A DNA stretch of 64,000 nt from Guillardia theta CCMP2712 (GCF_000315625.1 NW_005434632.1:95901-159900), one strand, 5' to 3'; positions 18,900 to 29,773 are shown, numbered from the stretch's first letter. Notes: generated by a model not told the origin, from the letters alone. Translations and numbers: made by a program.

Positions 18900-21076
18900 T
18901 CAAAGCTCTTTCGGATCATTACTATCGGCTATTCCTTCAGCTTTCACTTGATTTTCCTCCTCAAGTTCTTCTGATTCTTGTTCTGTACATGTCTCATCCA
19001 AGATCTGACAAACGTGAGCGGATTTCAGAGCGCTAATCAGCGTCACCTCAAGAGATCTTGTCGCTTCTCGTTTCTCGAGATCGCAGGAGCTTTGCTGAAA
19101 CATGTGTCACCTCTTAGACTCACTATTCGAAGTGTAAAGCTCACCTGAATCTTGCAGAGAAGTTGTTTAAATCCGACAGAGAGAATTGGCTGGTGTGCAA
19201 CAATCAGCACAGCGGTAAACCCATCACCATGTAGCTGGCGCAATACAGTCAGGCATGATCGCAGACCTGCTGATTCTCCTCGCTTATCGCCAGCGATCCT
19301 ACAGCCCCAACCTGATCCTTTCGTCATCCCTCATGCGCGCAAATCTTGCTACAAGGAACCGCCGCCCAGGCACAGACGCGCTGAGACAAGTCTTGGTTGA
19401 CCTCCTGCAGGAGTAAAGCTTCAGATGCTCTGCTCGCTCACCAGCACGGATACCTCCGACGGACGTTGAAGTTGCTGGCATGCAATCTCACTCTGATTCT
19501 GATTGTTTCCGTCACAAGGGGTGAAGCTTGTCATGGCTATGAGTATGATTGAAGGGAGTCTCTTACCAGACTCCCTTCAATCATGCTATGAAGCTCAAGA
19601 AGAAAAACTCTCGTCTGCACAAGATCTCTCCGCATCTATCAAACATTCAATGACTGCTCCGCAAGAGATAGAGATCCTGGCATTGACACCTTGGCGTTAT
19701 CTTGTACTTTGCGTGCGCTTGAGGTATATGAACCATCGAACGAGTTGTAGACATCAAGAACAAGCTGAAAAATGATGTAAGCTGACAGATCAAGATTATT
19801 TCCCACCTCACTTTTTGCAGGCAAGCAGCAGACCACATCTTCAGGAGAGGTGTACATGTACCCATTAACACATATGATATTGTTTTCACTGCGTTATGGT
19901 GATGCGCCGACTCCTGTCAGAGGATTACAGCAGGCATACAATACTTCACCGAGCACACGTACAAGGTTATCCCTGCTGTTTGTGATTAAAGTCCACACAG
20001 TCTTCGCAGCTTGTTCACCCGCAGCCAACTCGTCCTGTGACGCATTTGCGGCAGAGGATCGTGAAATCATGTCGAGGAGCTGTCGACAGATTCAGCATCG
20101 CTCGACATCAACTCGATTCGAAGACATGACTTCTTTCATGCCGCATCCCTCGGGCGCCCATGATTGCAAGCCGATCATCTCACTTATTGCTGGGTTGTCC
20201 AGAGAGAGCAAATGAATTGCCTTACATGCTCAGTGAGTAGTGAGCTGTGGGAGCATCCCGTCGATCTCACCTCGGCAGCGCTTCTCCGTACTTGTACGTC
20301 TGAGTGTTTGAGCAGAGAAGTGATTGATTGTATCAGAGAGGTTCCTTTTCTGACAAACATGTGCTGCTTGCCCCTCGCCTATTCCATCGTTCGCGTCAAA
20401 GATATCTGATCCTATTCGAGCAAAAGAATTTTCTCCTCTCACCGCTCGCGTCAACCTTGTTTTGATGATCCTTTCATCTCCGTTCTTCAGAAACTTAATC
20501 ATGTTCTTCAAACCCAACGGAGGATCATTCTCAATGTCAAGAGATATCTTCTCTGTGTAGTCCAGACCAGTGGAGCTGCAAGCGAAAAGTTAAAGCAAGA
20601 CACTGTGAGGGGTTAAGTCGCCCGGAGAGTAGCAAGTACATCATCTATGAGATACTTGCAACCAGATTAGCCATGAAGCACGTACTGCTGATTCTTCACT
20701 ATGACATCACCTCTGGTGCTCTCAGGTAGCATCTTGACAGTGCAAAGCTGTCCTATCTGACCTTCCCTCGTTTGAGAAGCATCACGTATCGCACAACACA
20801 ACAACATAGTACAGCATGGCGATGATCACAAACTTTATGCCACCGTCCGACAAAACTCAACCTGCTGTATTTTAGAATGTCGTCTTGTTGATCCATCGGC
20901 TCCACATTCACCAAGAGTTTCTGCTGATCTTCCGATTGAGCTTTCAAGGAACCCGTTGGTACCAGAATGGCGTGCAGCAGCAACAGAGCAGCCACGAGCC
21001 GCAGCTGAAGGCGAGCAGGCGGAGAAGCAGGAGACGCCGAGGAGCCTCTCGGACAAGTCGAGCTTCTTGTCGCCAT
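18900..21076 (-). CDS. Unrecognised multi-exon protein with N-terminal signal peptide
   Basis: Many short exons on the - strand can be followed from a start at 21076 to a stop at 18900-18902. The first exon encodes a clear signal peptide or signal-anchor (basic start, then LRLVAALLLLHAILVPTGSL). Later exon content includes LCTVKMLPESTRGDVIVKNQ (about 20690-20750), GLDYTEKISLDIENDPPLGL (about 20500-20575), DIFDANDGIGEGQAAHVCQK (about 20350-20410), LLSLDNPAISEMIGLQSWAP (about 20150-20215), EQAAKTVWTLITNSRDNLV (about 19960-20030), LVLDVYNSFDGSYTSSARK (about 19690-19760), LRQLHGDGFTAVLIVAHQ (about 19190-19260) and an acidic tail ending GIADSNDPKEL. I cannot name the family. Exon joins in 19280-19650 are uncertain, and a frame problem or pseudogene status is possible. 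Confidence 0.45.
19545..19584. repeat. Perfect inverted repeat, 17-bp stem and 6-base loop
   Basis: Left arm 19545-19561 ATGATTGAAGGGAGTCT, loop CTTACC, right arm 19568-19584 is its exact reverse complement. On the - strand the loop region reads CTGGTAAGAG, a good splice-donor match, so the hairpin would sit across an exon-intron junction of the overlapping gene. Confidence 0.9.
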
Positions 21077-21171
21077 CTCGTACCAGTCCCTCAGCGACTA
21101 CCGCACATCACGCTACCGTTAGTATCGTTTTGCGCATTGGTACCTGCAATACAAACGTACTACCTGAAACG

Positions 21172-21197
21172 TTTACTCATCGAAAGTTAAGTTAAAC
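21172..21197 (+). repeat. Variant of the island-associated AT-rich word
   Basis: TTTACTC, then ATCG, then AAAGTTAAGTTAAA. This is the word found at the GC-rich islands, with a four-base change in the middle. It lies 95 bases upstream of the predicted start of the - strand gene at 21076. Confidence 0.6.
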
Positions 21198-21616
21198 TCG
21201 ATGTGGGGATGTGGGCTAGTGACGAACAGTCAGCTTCATGGCTATATCGCCCCCATGAGACAGCGAGAGAGAGAGGCGGGGGAGGCAGAGAGGGAATGGT
21301 GAAGCCAGTTGACAAGTGATGATGTTGAAGTGCTAGAAGGAAGCGTGAACTAATGAAAGAGTGATACTTGCAATGGTTAACGAGCGAAGAGAAGAAGGAT
21401 TTGGTGGACCCTTTTGTTGAACCACTGCAATTTTAATTTGACTTAGAGTTGTCGAGCATACACATGGATCGTGAAGGGCTTACATGTATTGTCGATATGG
21501 AGAGCTCAGACGAGCATGCCCATATAGTTCTACACTCGTAATGCGAAACCCATGTTATGCTGCCCGTTCATTTGGATGTCGAGCTGTTTTTTGCTGAGAT
21601 TTTATTCCTTTTCAGA

Positions 21617-21997
21617 ATGATCGCTTCCAAGCTCGTGCTCGATGCGGGCAATGGTGTGGACTCCCAAGGCTTGGGGGTTCCCTCCTTTTCCCACTTCCTG
21701 AAACTAGGTCAGCGATTGCACTGTCTCGTTCTTATGAAGTTTTTGTACATTGTTTGACCTAGGATGGTGAGAAAAGATCTTGTACTGACAATTGTGATTT
21801 ATAAGGGATGAAGCGCACTCCCGAGCTCTCGCAAACCTTGAAGAGACAAAAGTCTGTGCAGTTGTCGTCTGGCCGACTTGCTAAGGTAACACGTGAAACT
21901 TGCCCATTCCACTGCCCTGCAGACTGACGAGACAACAGGTTACCATTTAAGACACTTCAGCCATGCACACATAAGGAATGGCGAATATCTTGCCTGA
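21617..21997 (+). CDS. Small unrecognised protein, three exons
   Basis: Exons 21617-21707, 21806-21885 and 21923-21997 join in phase to 82 codons including the stop. The first exon gives MIASKLVLDAGNGVDSQGLG, the second MKRTPELSQTLKRQKSVQLS and the third ends FSHAHIRNGEYLA. TTTTCAG directly before the ATG looks like an acceptor, so a 5' UTR intron or an upstream coding exon is possible. No signal peptide or known domain is seen. The evidence is only the coherent splice phases and codon-like composition. Confidence 0.35.
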
Positions 21998-22240
21998 GCT
22001 TCCGTGAACTGCTCAAGTAGATGATAGCCAGGAGGGTGAAATTTATTGAAGGCAACCGATGTTTTTCAAAGACTCTAGTCTGGCGTTTGAGTTAGTCATA
22101 GTCCAGCATCACTTCTCTGGTGCTAGCGTTGAGATGATTCGAATTCACCGATTTGCCGCATTGGTGTACTATACAGGTCCACCGTGTCATATGATCAGTT
22201 CAACATGATATCAACTCACCGAGACGGGATGAGAGACAGC
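21998..22240. other. Spacer before GC-rich island 2
   Basis: Ordinary-composition spacer; I see nothing in it. Confidence 0.3.
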
Positions 22241-23198
22241 ACTTGTGACAGAGAGAACCAACCCTCTTCCGAAAAGTTCCGGAATTTCGGAACTTCCTGA
22301 ACAGTTGCACTGCTAGCAGCCAATGATTGGCGGCCGCCGGTGGCAGAAGCAGTGAGACGCATAACGAACTGGAACTTGAGGCTTCGGAACGCACCCGCTG
22401 ATGAATGATGAGAGTCCAAACTGTGACAAAGGACTGAGTGACAGGCTCTGACGCCGCCCTGAGCAGGCTCCGAGGCAGAAAGTTGGCCACCTCGGCCCGC
22501 GGACGGCCGCGGACTCGGATACTTGAAGTGAAACGGGCCGTAAGGCTTCCGGTGTCGGACCGTCAGATGTTAAGTTACTGTACGGGAAGCACGGTCGGGG
22601 TGGCAACCGTACTACGGTAGGGCCTGGCTGCCGCGCGGCCGGAGTCCGACCGCTGCCGCGCCGCCTGACTCTGTGAGTGGCCGTGCCCGGGCAAGTTCCG
22701 CCGGACTCCCGGAGTCCGGCGGGGACCGTACCTTCAGTTCGGAAGTTCCGATTCCCGCCGGGAGTCCAACGGACTCGCCGGGACTCACTTGCAGTTCACT
22801 GTCACTGGCAAGCAATCATTAAATCATCGCCGACGCCGGGTGTACAGGTACGGTCACTGTACACTACCGTACTAAACCCTACTTCGAGTCCGGCGAGAAA
22901 CTTGAAAGGCTCTCCGCCGGGCGGCCGGGGCCCGGCCCGGGCCGCCGGGCGGCCCGATGGTTTCAAGTAAGTTGACCCGCCGTGCGGTCGGGCCCAGCGA
23001 TCACCGGCTTTCTTTACTCAAACCGGCGGGTCGCTCAACCGTCACGTTGTGACCGTCCGACGGCCCGGCCCTTCGGAACCATCCGATCCGGGTGCCGGGC
23101 CGGGCCGGTCCGGTCCGATCAGGGTCAGTATTGGCGGTCACGGCAAAAAAATAAGAGTTGTACAGCCATGACTTTACTCAAAGTTAAGTTAAGTTAAA
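22241..23198. repeat. GC-rich island 2, putative non-coding repeat element
   Basis: The same type of sequence as island 1: CGG/CCG-rich, with CCGGAATTTCGGAACTTCC near 22278, GGACCGTCAGATG near 22557, GACCGTCCGACGGCCC near 23051 and a partial TTTACTCAAA at 23013. It ends with TTTACTCAAAGTTAAGTT at 23173, extended by a further AAGTTAAA. The transition on the right is abrupt. No coding signal. Confidence 0.6.
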
Positions 23199-24032
23199 AC
23201 ACAGCCATGCATTTGCCATGCCAATTCCGTGATCAGTCTTTAGGAAAGACAGACTTCCCCAATTATCTTTACTACCTGTGTGAGACGGTCCCGGATCTCC
23301 GATCCTCAGACACCCCCTACCCTGTTTTTCGATAGAGATGATTGGGGTACTCGATTCAGATACGAGCAAATTGAGAGCTGAAGTCAGCTAAAAGTATAAA
23401 ACATATCTACTGACACCAGATCCCAACGCTTCATCGCTTCTCCGCATTACTAGATTTCAAAAGTTGTATTTTTCTGTTAGAGAAGTTTCGAAACAGTTGC
23501 TTTAGGATCAATGCTGCCTGCTGTCATGTAGTAAAAGAAGTCATCGCTCAAGTACCCACCCCCATTTGGCTCCGACCTTTTGCTAGGTCACGGCTTTGTT
23601 TTATGTATCCTTTGACCCTATGGTCTTCTTTTTCCTTTGATGTACAAGAGTAAAATTAGGGAACATCTTCACCTCCTCTTTTCGGCAACATCCTAGACTA
23701 CCCCCACCCGCTGTTGTAGAGTCTCCTTCCAGGTTTCTATGTATTCTATGTACCACTACCCCCGATTCATGCTGACCAATCTGAACACTTACCCCATGTA
23801 CCACCAACGGTCATATCTGTCTCTATGAACTCATACGTCTGTGCTTACCTGAGTTTTACTAGCATCTCAATTGATGAAATTTCTACCTTACCCTTGTCAA
23901 GTGTATACCTTAAAAAATCTTTACGACCACCCCTACAAAAAATTGGTGTACCCCTACCTACATTATTCCCGCGCGACCTCTCGCCGGCAGGCAATATAAA
24001 ATAGGCTGCACACGACCTCCGTGTAACTCGCG
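23199..24032. promoter_or_regulatory. Spacer with C-run arrays upstream of Y-N-R-A member 2
   Basis: From 23310 the + strand carries ACCCCCTACCC, ACCCACCCCC, TACCCCC and CACCCCTACA runs at intervals of 40-120 bases up to about 23955. This is the complement of the G-run arrays elsewhere. AATATAAAATAG at 23993 is a TATA-like word about 40 bases before the start at 24033. No coding exon was found. Confidence 0.4.
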
Positions 24033-24545
24033 ATGCTCGCAACCATGCAACGTGTACCTTCGGCGCCCTCCTCCTCCTCCTCCTCCTCCTCCTCCCCCTT
24101 CCTCCTTTCGTCGTCTTCCTGCATTCCGCCTCTCCGTGTGCGCTCCAGCGGTGGTTCCTCGGTTTCTTATCATGTCGAGCAATCTGTCTCACTGCTGGTG
24201 AAAAGTATGAGGCTAGACGCTGGAGACGACAACAAGGGTTGCTCGAGGAAGAGGTGTAACAAGGGGCATGAGTCGTCCTCATATCCGTTTATGTCATGTG
24301 GGCTGGATTCTTTTGCGGACTCTGAAATCATCAGCGGTGGTCTTAAAGAATGCATGAACGAGAAGCGATCGAGGGAAATCTGCGACTTTCCCCGTATCTC
24401 TTTGACTTCCAAGGAAAGCACCAATCGAAGAATTCAATCTTCCTTGGGATCTGATGGAGAATGGGAATATGTGGAGACTACTCCACCGAAAAGATATCGT
24501 AGGTCGGATTACAACCGCGCACTTTCTATGGACATTTTTTCATGA
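24033..24545 (+). CDS. Small intronless protein with C-terminal Y-N-R-A motif (member 2)
   Basis: Single exon, 170 codons. The N-terminal region is Ser-rich (a CCT-repeat-coded run of about ten Ser), the middle is mixed charge, and the C-terminus is SDGEWEYVETTPPKRYRR then SDYNRALSMDIFS. The ending matches members 1 and 3: basic residues, Y-N-R-A, a hydrophobic residue, then a short tail. The aromatic-acidic segment before it (EWEYVE) resembles FEFATF in member 1. An alternative start is Met5. GAATAAATTC at about 24644 is a probable polyadenylation signal. No known domain; function unknown. Confidence 0.65.
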   Translation: MLATMQRVPSAPSSSSSSSSSPFLLSSSSCIPPLRVRSSGGSSVSYHVEQSVSLLVKSMRLDAGDDNKGCSRKRCNKGHESSSYPFMSCGLDSFADSEIISGGLKECMNEKRSREICDFPRISLTSKESTNRRIQSSLGSDGEWEYVETTPPKRYRRSDYNRALSMDIFS

Positions 24546-24675
24546 GCGGTAGTTCCAAAATCTCCTCATTGAATGTAGTATAGAATAGATAACTGTCGAC
24601 AAGACAGAAGCATGCTTTCGAACAGTCTTATTTTTTTCTTGTGAATAAATTCATAACTTTGAAGTAACTTTGATT

Positions 24676-26026
24676 TCAACTTTCGCTCCCTTCTCCCGAT
24701 GGTTCGCAAGCTTTCGACAAGGACTCCAACGACATGGCGCTACGTCTGAAAGGAATAATGGTTTGATGATGTTTCTCCTGTTTGCTGAGTACATTGACAG
24801 CCTCTCCAACAACGATAACTGCAATCAGGTTATGTCGATGCCACGACTCTTTCTTTTGTACCAGAAGGTGGCCTGATCTTCTCTTCTGATGCTAAGATGA
24901 CAATGTCTGAATCAGTACAATCAGTGAGGCCGTCCAACCAGAGGACAACTATGAATCAGGAGCGATTGATACCTTCGATAGTCCCTCGGATGGTGCGCTC
25001 ATGCGGAGTTGTCGCCCTTTCGATGATTCCAACGGGCTGCTGGCAATCAGCGCAAGAATTTGTTCGCATCATTTCAATCACCGTTGTCGAAGGATATCCT
25101 CCTTTTGTCAAGTCATCAGTGAGAGCTTTCAGTCTACCGACAGCCATCAAGAAAACGCACGTCTGGCCATCACGTCAGATACAATCCTTTGTATATCCTG
25201 CCCATATTCTTACTTGTTCAGGATGGTATGCTGGTATATCTGGAATGCTCTCTTCCTTTCCCATACCAGTGCAAAATACGACACGGTTAGCAACACCTCT
25301 GTGAGTGACTGGTATTCCAGCTGCGAGAGGTCCTGCAAGAGCCGAGGAAATTCCTGGGATAACTTTGGCTTCAACACCAAACTTCCTGAGCTCCAAAACT
25401 TCTTCACCTCCTGGATTGAAGTCAGTAAAATCAAAAGCAGTAAAGAATTTTGGCTTACCACGTCCAAATACAAAAGGATCACCTATCTTTAATCTAACAA
25501 TCTTCTTGCCCTCTACCAAACCCTCTGCACACCAGCGATAAATCTCATTCTGTGCGTCATGTGCACATCCTGGATACTTCTGGGCAATCTTCAACTCAGA
25601 CTTGATCAGCGCTAGAATTTCTTTTGAGACAAGTCTATCTGCAATCACAAGGTCTGCCGCGTGTATCGCTTTCAACGCTCCAAGAGTAAGCAAGTCAGGA
25701 TCACCCGGTCCTGCGCCCACAAGCGTGATTGATCCAAGTTTGCCGGAGCTCGCTGCATGGTTGGAGATGACTCCAAGCATATGTTCATAAACAAGAAAAT
25801 CCTTCTTAGCATTGTCGCACCCCACTTCTACCAACGAGTTGTTCAGTGAAGGCACTAAACGAGTCCCGTCCGACATTCCTATCCGCGGTCTGGTACGGCG
25901 GTAACAGAGAGGTGTTGAAGGTGTGCCTAGTTTAAGTCGCTGAATATTTGAGCCCATCACATTTGGAGGGCAAAATGCATACGCAGAACGGTACAGTGAT
26001 AAAACGAAGATCACTTTAGGAATCAT
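24676..26026 (-). CDS. SUMT: Uroporphyrinogen-III C-methyltransferase, plastid-targeted
   Basis: S-adenosylmethionine-dependent C2/C7 methylation of uroporphyrinogen III to precorrin-2, the entry to siroheme for nitrite and sulfite reductases. Exons 25459-26026, 25214-25410, 24973-25162, 24862-24906 and 24676-24818 join in phase to 380 residues. Motifs: SITLVGAGPGDPDLLTLGAL (SAM-binding GAGPGD, about residue 101), RLKIGDPFVFGRGGEEV, VIPGISSALAGPLAAGIPVT, VVFCTGMGKEE, FLMAVGRLKALTDDL, IIERATTPHERTIRGTIE and VIVVGEAVNVLSK. The first ~110 residues are a targeting region. They start with a hydrophobic signal peptide (MIPKVIFVLSLYRSAYA) followed by Phe, the ASAFAP-type junction used by plastids of red-algal secondary origin. 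A tail of about 35 residues after the conserved end is extra. Confidence 0.92.
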
Positions 26027-27093
26027 CTGTACAATGTTCTTGCAACGTCGACAGAGTTGTATTTGAATAAAACAATCAGTTCCCCATTACCCCTGAAAAC
26101 AAATAGATCATTTAAATCAAAAGATAAAACAGAGAAACTAGATGTGGACGAAGTCAAGCTCCATGTAAATCATTTTTAGCCCTGGGCACAAAACAGCAAG
26201 CAGGGAATCCTTAAGTCCATGATGCTCAAATATGTTTAGAGCCCTGATTGTACACCGCTTTCTCATGTAGAAAACCACTGAATATCTATATTTGCTCAAA
26301 AACTTAATTTTGCTCACAAGATTCAAATCAATCAATATCCACGAACACATCTCAAGGTATCTTGAGTATCATACACCCATACTTCAACATCAGGGGTGAT
26401 GAAACAAGAAGAGTTTGGAAATGAAATCGATGATATGGGGAGGAAACAGAACATGCGGCTGATCAATTCCAGACTGAAGGGACTCTGTGTGCAGGGAGCG
26501 GAATGAGAGCGAGCGGAATGAGGAGAGAGCCTCAAGTGCGAAACGCCTGATGCTGCATTGGGGGGGGGGACGCAAGGATCTGAGGGAGGGTAGGGGGTGC
26601 GGGCCACTGCAGGATGTAGAATGATCAAGTGGTTGTGGGTGGGTACTTGTTTGTGGGTGGAGCCTATGTGGGGTGGGTTGTCAGTGCACCCCTTACTTTA
26701 TCTCTGTTCGTCAATGGTTTTAGGTGGGGGAGTACAATCAAACTGAGCGAGTAGGTGGGGTGGATATTTTACCTGGGTACTGTTGATTTCATGGGGGTTG
26801 GGGTTGCCCCTGTGCCCTCGTGTGGTACCAGCCGATCCATTCCTTTTAAAATATATGTAAAATCATACAATTAATTTAACTTCATGAATTTAGTATCTTT
26901 TTGAAGAATTCAACTACAAATATTCATCTATAAGTCGTTATAAGATAGATTGCCTGGTACAAACATTGTTGGACAGTACTATAGTTTCATGCGGTTCCAT
27001 GATACCAACTGACTCGGCGGGCCCAAGGTAACTGGCCGGTGAACTGCAGCAGCTGGGTGAACTGACCGGGTATGGTGTGCGGTATGAGGGGTT
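26027..27093. promoter_or_regulatory. Spacer with G-run arrays between divergent SUMT and GT25-like genes
   Basis: AT-rich from 26040 to 26370, then G runs from 26560 to 26830 (GGGGGGGGGACG, GGGAGGGTAGGGGGTGCGGG, GTGGGTGGGTACTTG, GTGGGGTGGGTTG, GGTTGGGGTTGCCCC), then AT-rich again to about 26940. The open frame at 26332-26628 on the - strand has no supporting features. Promoters of both flanking genes should lie here. Confidence 0.4.
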
Positions 27094-29053
27094 GTGTCGG
27101 GCAAATCCCCCAAGATGCAGGCGAGTAAGGTGGTGTGGTTGCTTGCCGCGCTTGCCGCGGGAGGAGCAGGAGGAGCAGAAAAAGCAGGAGAAGCAGGGCA
27201 AGTATCAGAGGGGACAGGAAGATTTATTGCGGTCGATGGCGGTGGAGAACAGATATGGGAAATTAACCAGCAGCGATGGAATCAATGGTTCTGGGCAGGA
27301 CTGGCAGCATCCGTGCGGGAAAGTTGCAGGTTGAACCACCTCGATGGAGGAAGATTCGACGTATGTTTGAACGAGTTCAGGAGGGACAACATCACCTATG
27401 CTCTGCCCGAGTTTCGATTCCCTGTGTTTGTGATCAACATACCAGCGAGACAAGACAGAAGGATGCACACAGAAGCTCTCCTGTCCTCCTTGGGATTCGA
27501 GAGGGTGGAATTTTTCAATTTGACACTAGCAGAGGACATTTCTTTGAGCGATGAGGTTGCGAACGGGCGTCTGAGTGGAGAACTGTTGAAGGTTGCGATG
27601 AGTGGGGAGGAGGTAGCCAGGTATAGAATAGCGGGAGTTCGAGATCACTGTAGAATCTTACAGAGGATGCGAGGAAAAGGTACCATGATTGGGATTTTTG
27701 AAGACGATTTGATACTTCCAGGATCTATAGAACATGCTTCATCTCGAATCAAAGAAGCTCTGCTTGCATTGCCCGAAGATGCTGATCTTTTGTACCTTGA
27801 GTTCTGCGGAGAGACTTGTTCGCTGCTGCGATACTGGACCGAGAGGCAGAGGCTGGCTCGCGGATTCAGTCCCAAATGTTCGGGATCAATCATCTTCACT
27901 GAGACTGGGATCGTCCGAGCAGAGCGTCTTATCTGCTCCTCAGCTTCTGACGCGATAGACATCATGTACGGGGTGAGAGTCTGCTGCATTGCTGTGAGCA
28001 TGCTAAAGTGACGCTCTCGTCGCGATTCAGGATCTGATCTTGCGATCTGAACTGCGGGCATACCTTACCATTCCCCCCGTGTTCTACCAAGATCAGCATT
28101 GGGGCTCAAATTCCTGGACAAGACCGCGCGAAGTTCATCGTTCAGCATGCTCTGCTGTAGAGGATCATGTTGACCCTGACGCACACAGACGGAAGACTGT
28201 CACGCGACCTCACAATGCTAACTTGATCGCCTGCGACCTCTCAGTCGAAGATTTGCGCGGTTTGGAAATCGCATGGACAGCAAGGATAGAAGCATCTAAA
28301 GTTCATTCTTACATGGCCTGGGAGGCTATCTTGCCGCTGGCGGTGATACAACGGTGGACTGACATAAAAGGAGCCAGTGAGGTGCTGCTGAATACAAGAT
28401 CTTCTCCTGACTTCTTTCCGGATTCCAATTTTGCTCTCTCGTACATGATCGAGATTGGAAGGTAAGAGCGGGATGTAACAGAAAATATTCTGACCTTTGG
28501 CCGGAGAGCAGATGGCAGCCCGATCAGGGAGAGGTGAAATTGCAGATAAGCCAAGCTAGCGAATGTCATCTAATGCGAAACTTTGTTATCGACATTCTGC
28601 CGTCCGATCAGCAGAAACTTTGGAGCCTTGGGAGCAAGCGCGATCATTTCTGCCAGGTAGAAGTCACCACAATTTCCGAGCTTGGAGACGAGCTAGACAG
28701 AGTAGTCAAGCTCCTTTCTTTCTCTTACTTGTAGACCCCCTTACTTGCATCCTGTGCCCTAAAACTACAATGAATATCCTCAGTCTATATTCAACGAATA
28801 TATCTTGTCCTGTCGATATTGGCACGCTAACGGTTCACGCGGAAGCCGCTAAGAGTATGATGCAGTTGGCTGAACATAAGGTGACACCGTAACAGTGGCC
28901 CTGTACGCGCGGCTGCTCAGCGTGAGCGCTCTCGGGTCAAGTTGAAGCCTCAGCGACCTTGTGCAGGACCAGCACGCGCAGCTCAACCATAAGATCTTGA
29001 GAGCTGAGTCGCAGGGCCTGGCAGTGCAGATCATCATCGTATGGGCTGCCTGA
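27094..29053 (+). CDS. GT25-like (LPS/collagen galactosyltransferase-type) glycosyltransferase
   Basis: Exons 27094-27972, 28031-28461 and about 28509-28734, with probable further exons to the TGA at 29051-29053. The product has an N-terminal hydrophobic segment (the start may be the second Met, at 27115), then the GT25 pattern: FVINIPARQDRRMHTEALLS followed by SLGFERVEFF, and MIGIFEDDL with the E-D-D metal/sugar-nucleotide site. Further on come DLLYLEFCGETC, SGSIIFTETG, IDIMYG|DLILRS and IPPVFYQDQHWGSNSW. GT25 members include bacterial LPS galactosyltransferases and animal procollagen galactosyltransferases. The region after 28130 (LIACDLSVEDLRGLEIAWTA and beyond) is not recognised. Splicing between 28734 and 28790 is unresolved, but an exon ending LAEHK and one starting DQHAQLNHKILR look real. 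Secretory-pathway location is inferred. Confidence 0.62.
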
Positions 29054-29640
29054 GAAGTCGCCAGCCACTCGAAGCGTCGCCTTGGGAACGATTTTCAAGT
29101 TTGAGGCCATCCAGGCAGGACTCTGGAGCAGTACGAGCATCATGCAAGGGGCGGTTGCTTGTTTTAGGTTCAACAGAAGCTTCACTACAAACTCGACTTG
29201 GAGATTGATCAGAGGAACCCTGAGGCCTCGCTTTTACTGCTTCACCTCCCAGATGGAGCTGGTCATCGATGTGCTGGAGAGCATTCATGCAACATGGTCA
29301 AAGGAGTTTCCCACCATCTTGATGCGATTTGGGCTTCCATGTCAGAGGTGTCGTCAGTCACGCCAAAGTAGCCAAAGATGTTATGGTCGGCCCCGTATCT
29401 GCTGCCGCCTCCTCTGAACTCCCTTTCTAAGTACTTCGAAGAGCCGTAGTTCCCAAAAGAGCCTTGCCTTCTGCTGAGCCAGCGTCCATGATGGTGGTCG
29501 CTGGCCACTCGGAGCTGAAAAGATTTTGAAGGTGGAGGATATCCGAGGAGCAAGGCATATTCAACACACACACCCGGAAGGAAGGAGAAGGAATCAGCAT
29601 CTCTGAGGTCAGTTGGTACTGCCAGTGAGTACAAATCATC
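28937..29640 (-). CDS. Doubtful - strand gene fragment overlapping the GT25-like 3' end
   Basis: Two open segments on the - strand look partly coding. One is about 29264-29634 (SRYGADHNIFGYFGVTDDTS, preceded by a basic HHHGRWLSRRQGSFG). The other is 28937-29200, which reads VEFVVKLLLNL and later GDFSGSPYDDDLHCQALRLS and ends KVAEAST. They could be joined by introns at about 29190-29290. The second segment is antisense to the predicted last exon of the GT25-like gene, so at most one of the two readings is likely correct there. No family recognised. Confidence 0.25.
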
Positions 29641-29773
29641 GAATCTACCTCACAACACATCGCAGGGTGGGGTCGTGTCAATGCCCGAGAAGCAACGGGG
29701 CCATGACTACAGTGACAGTCACTCGCTCCCAAGGCGACTTCTCAGGCAGCCCATACGATGATGGTCTGCACTG
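29022..29773. repeat. Pair of inverted 41-base copies
   Basis: 29022-29062 on + and 29733-29773 on - match over 41 bases with one mismatch; both contain CATCATCGTATGGGCTGCC. Homology continues a little further if 19 bases of the left copy are skipped. The left copy read on - and the right copy read on + both encode GDFSGSPYDD-x-LHC. Confidence 0.8.

Noticed and set aside
26560-26830. G-run arrays as telomeric repeats
   Set aside because: Units are irregular and interspersed with unique sequence, and they occur at many internal sites next to genes.
29022-29773. Inverted 41-base copies as terminal inverted repeats of a transposon
   Set aside because: No transposase frame lies between them and no flanking target duplication was seen; kept only as a duplication.
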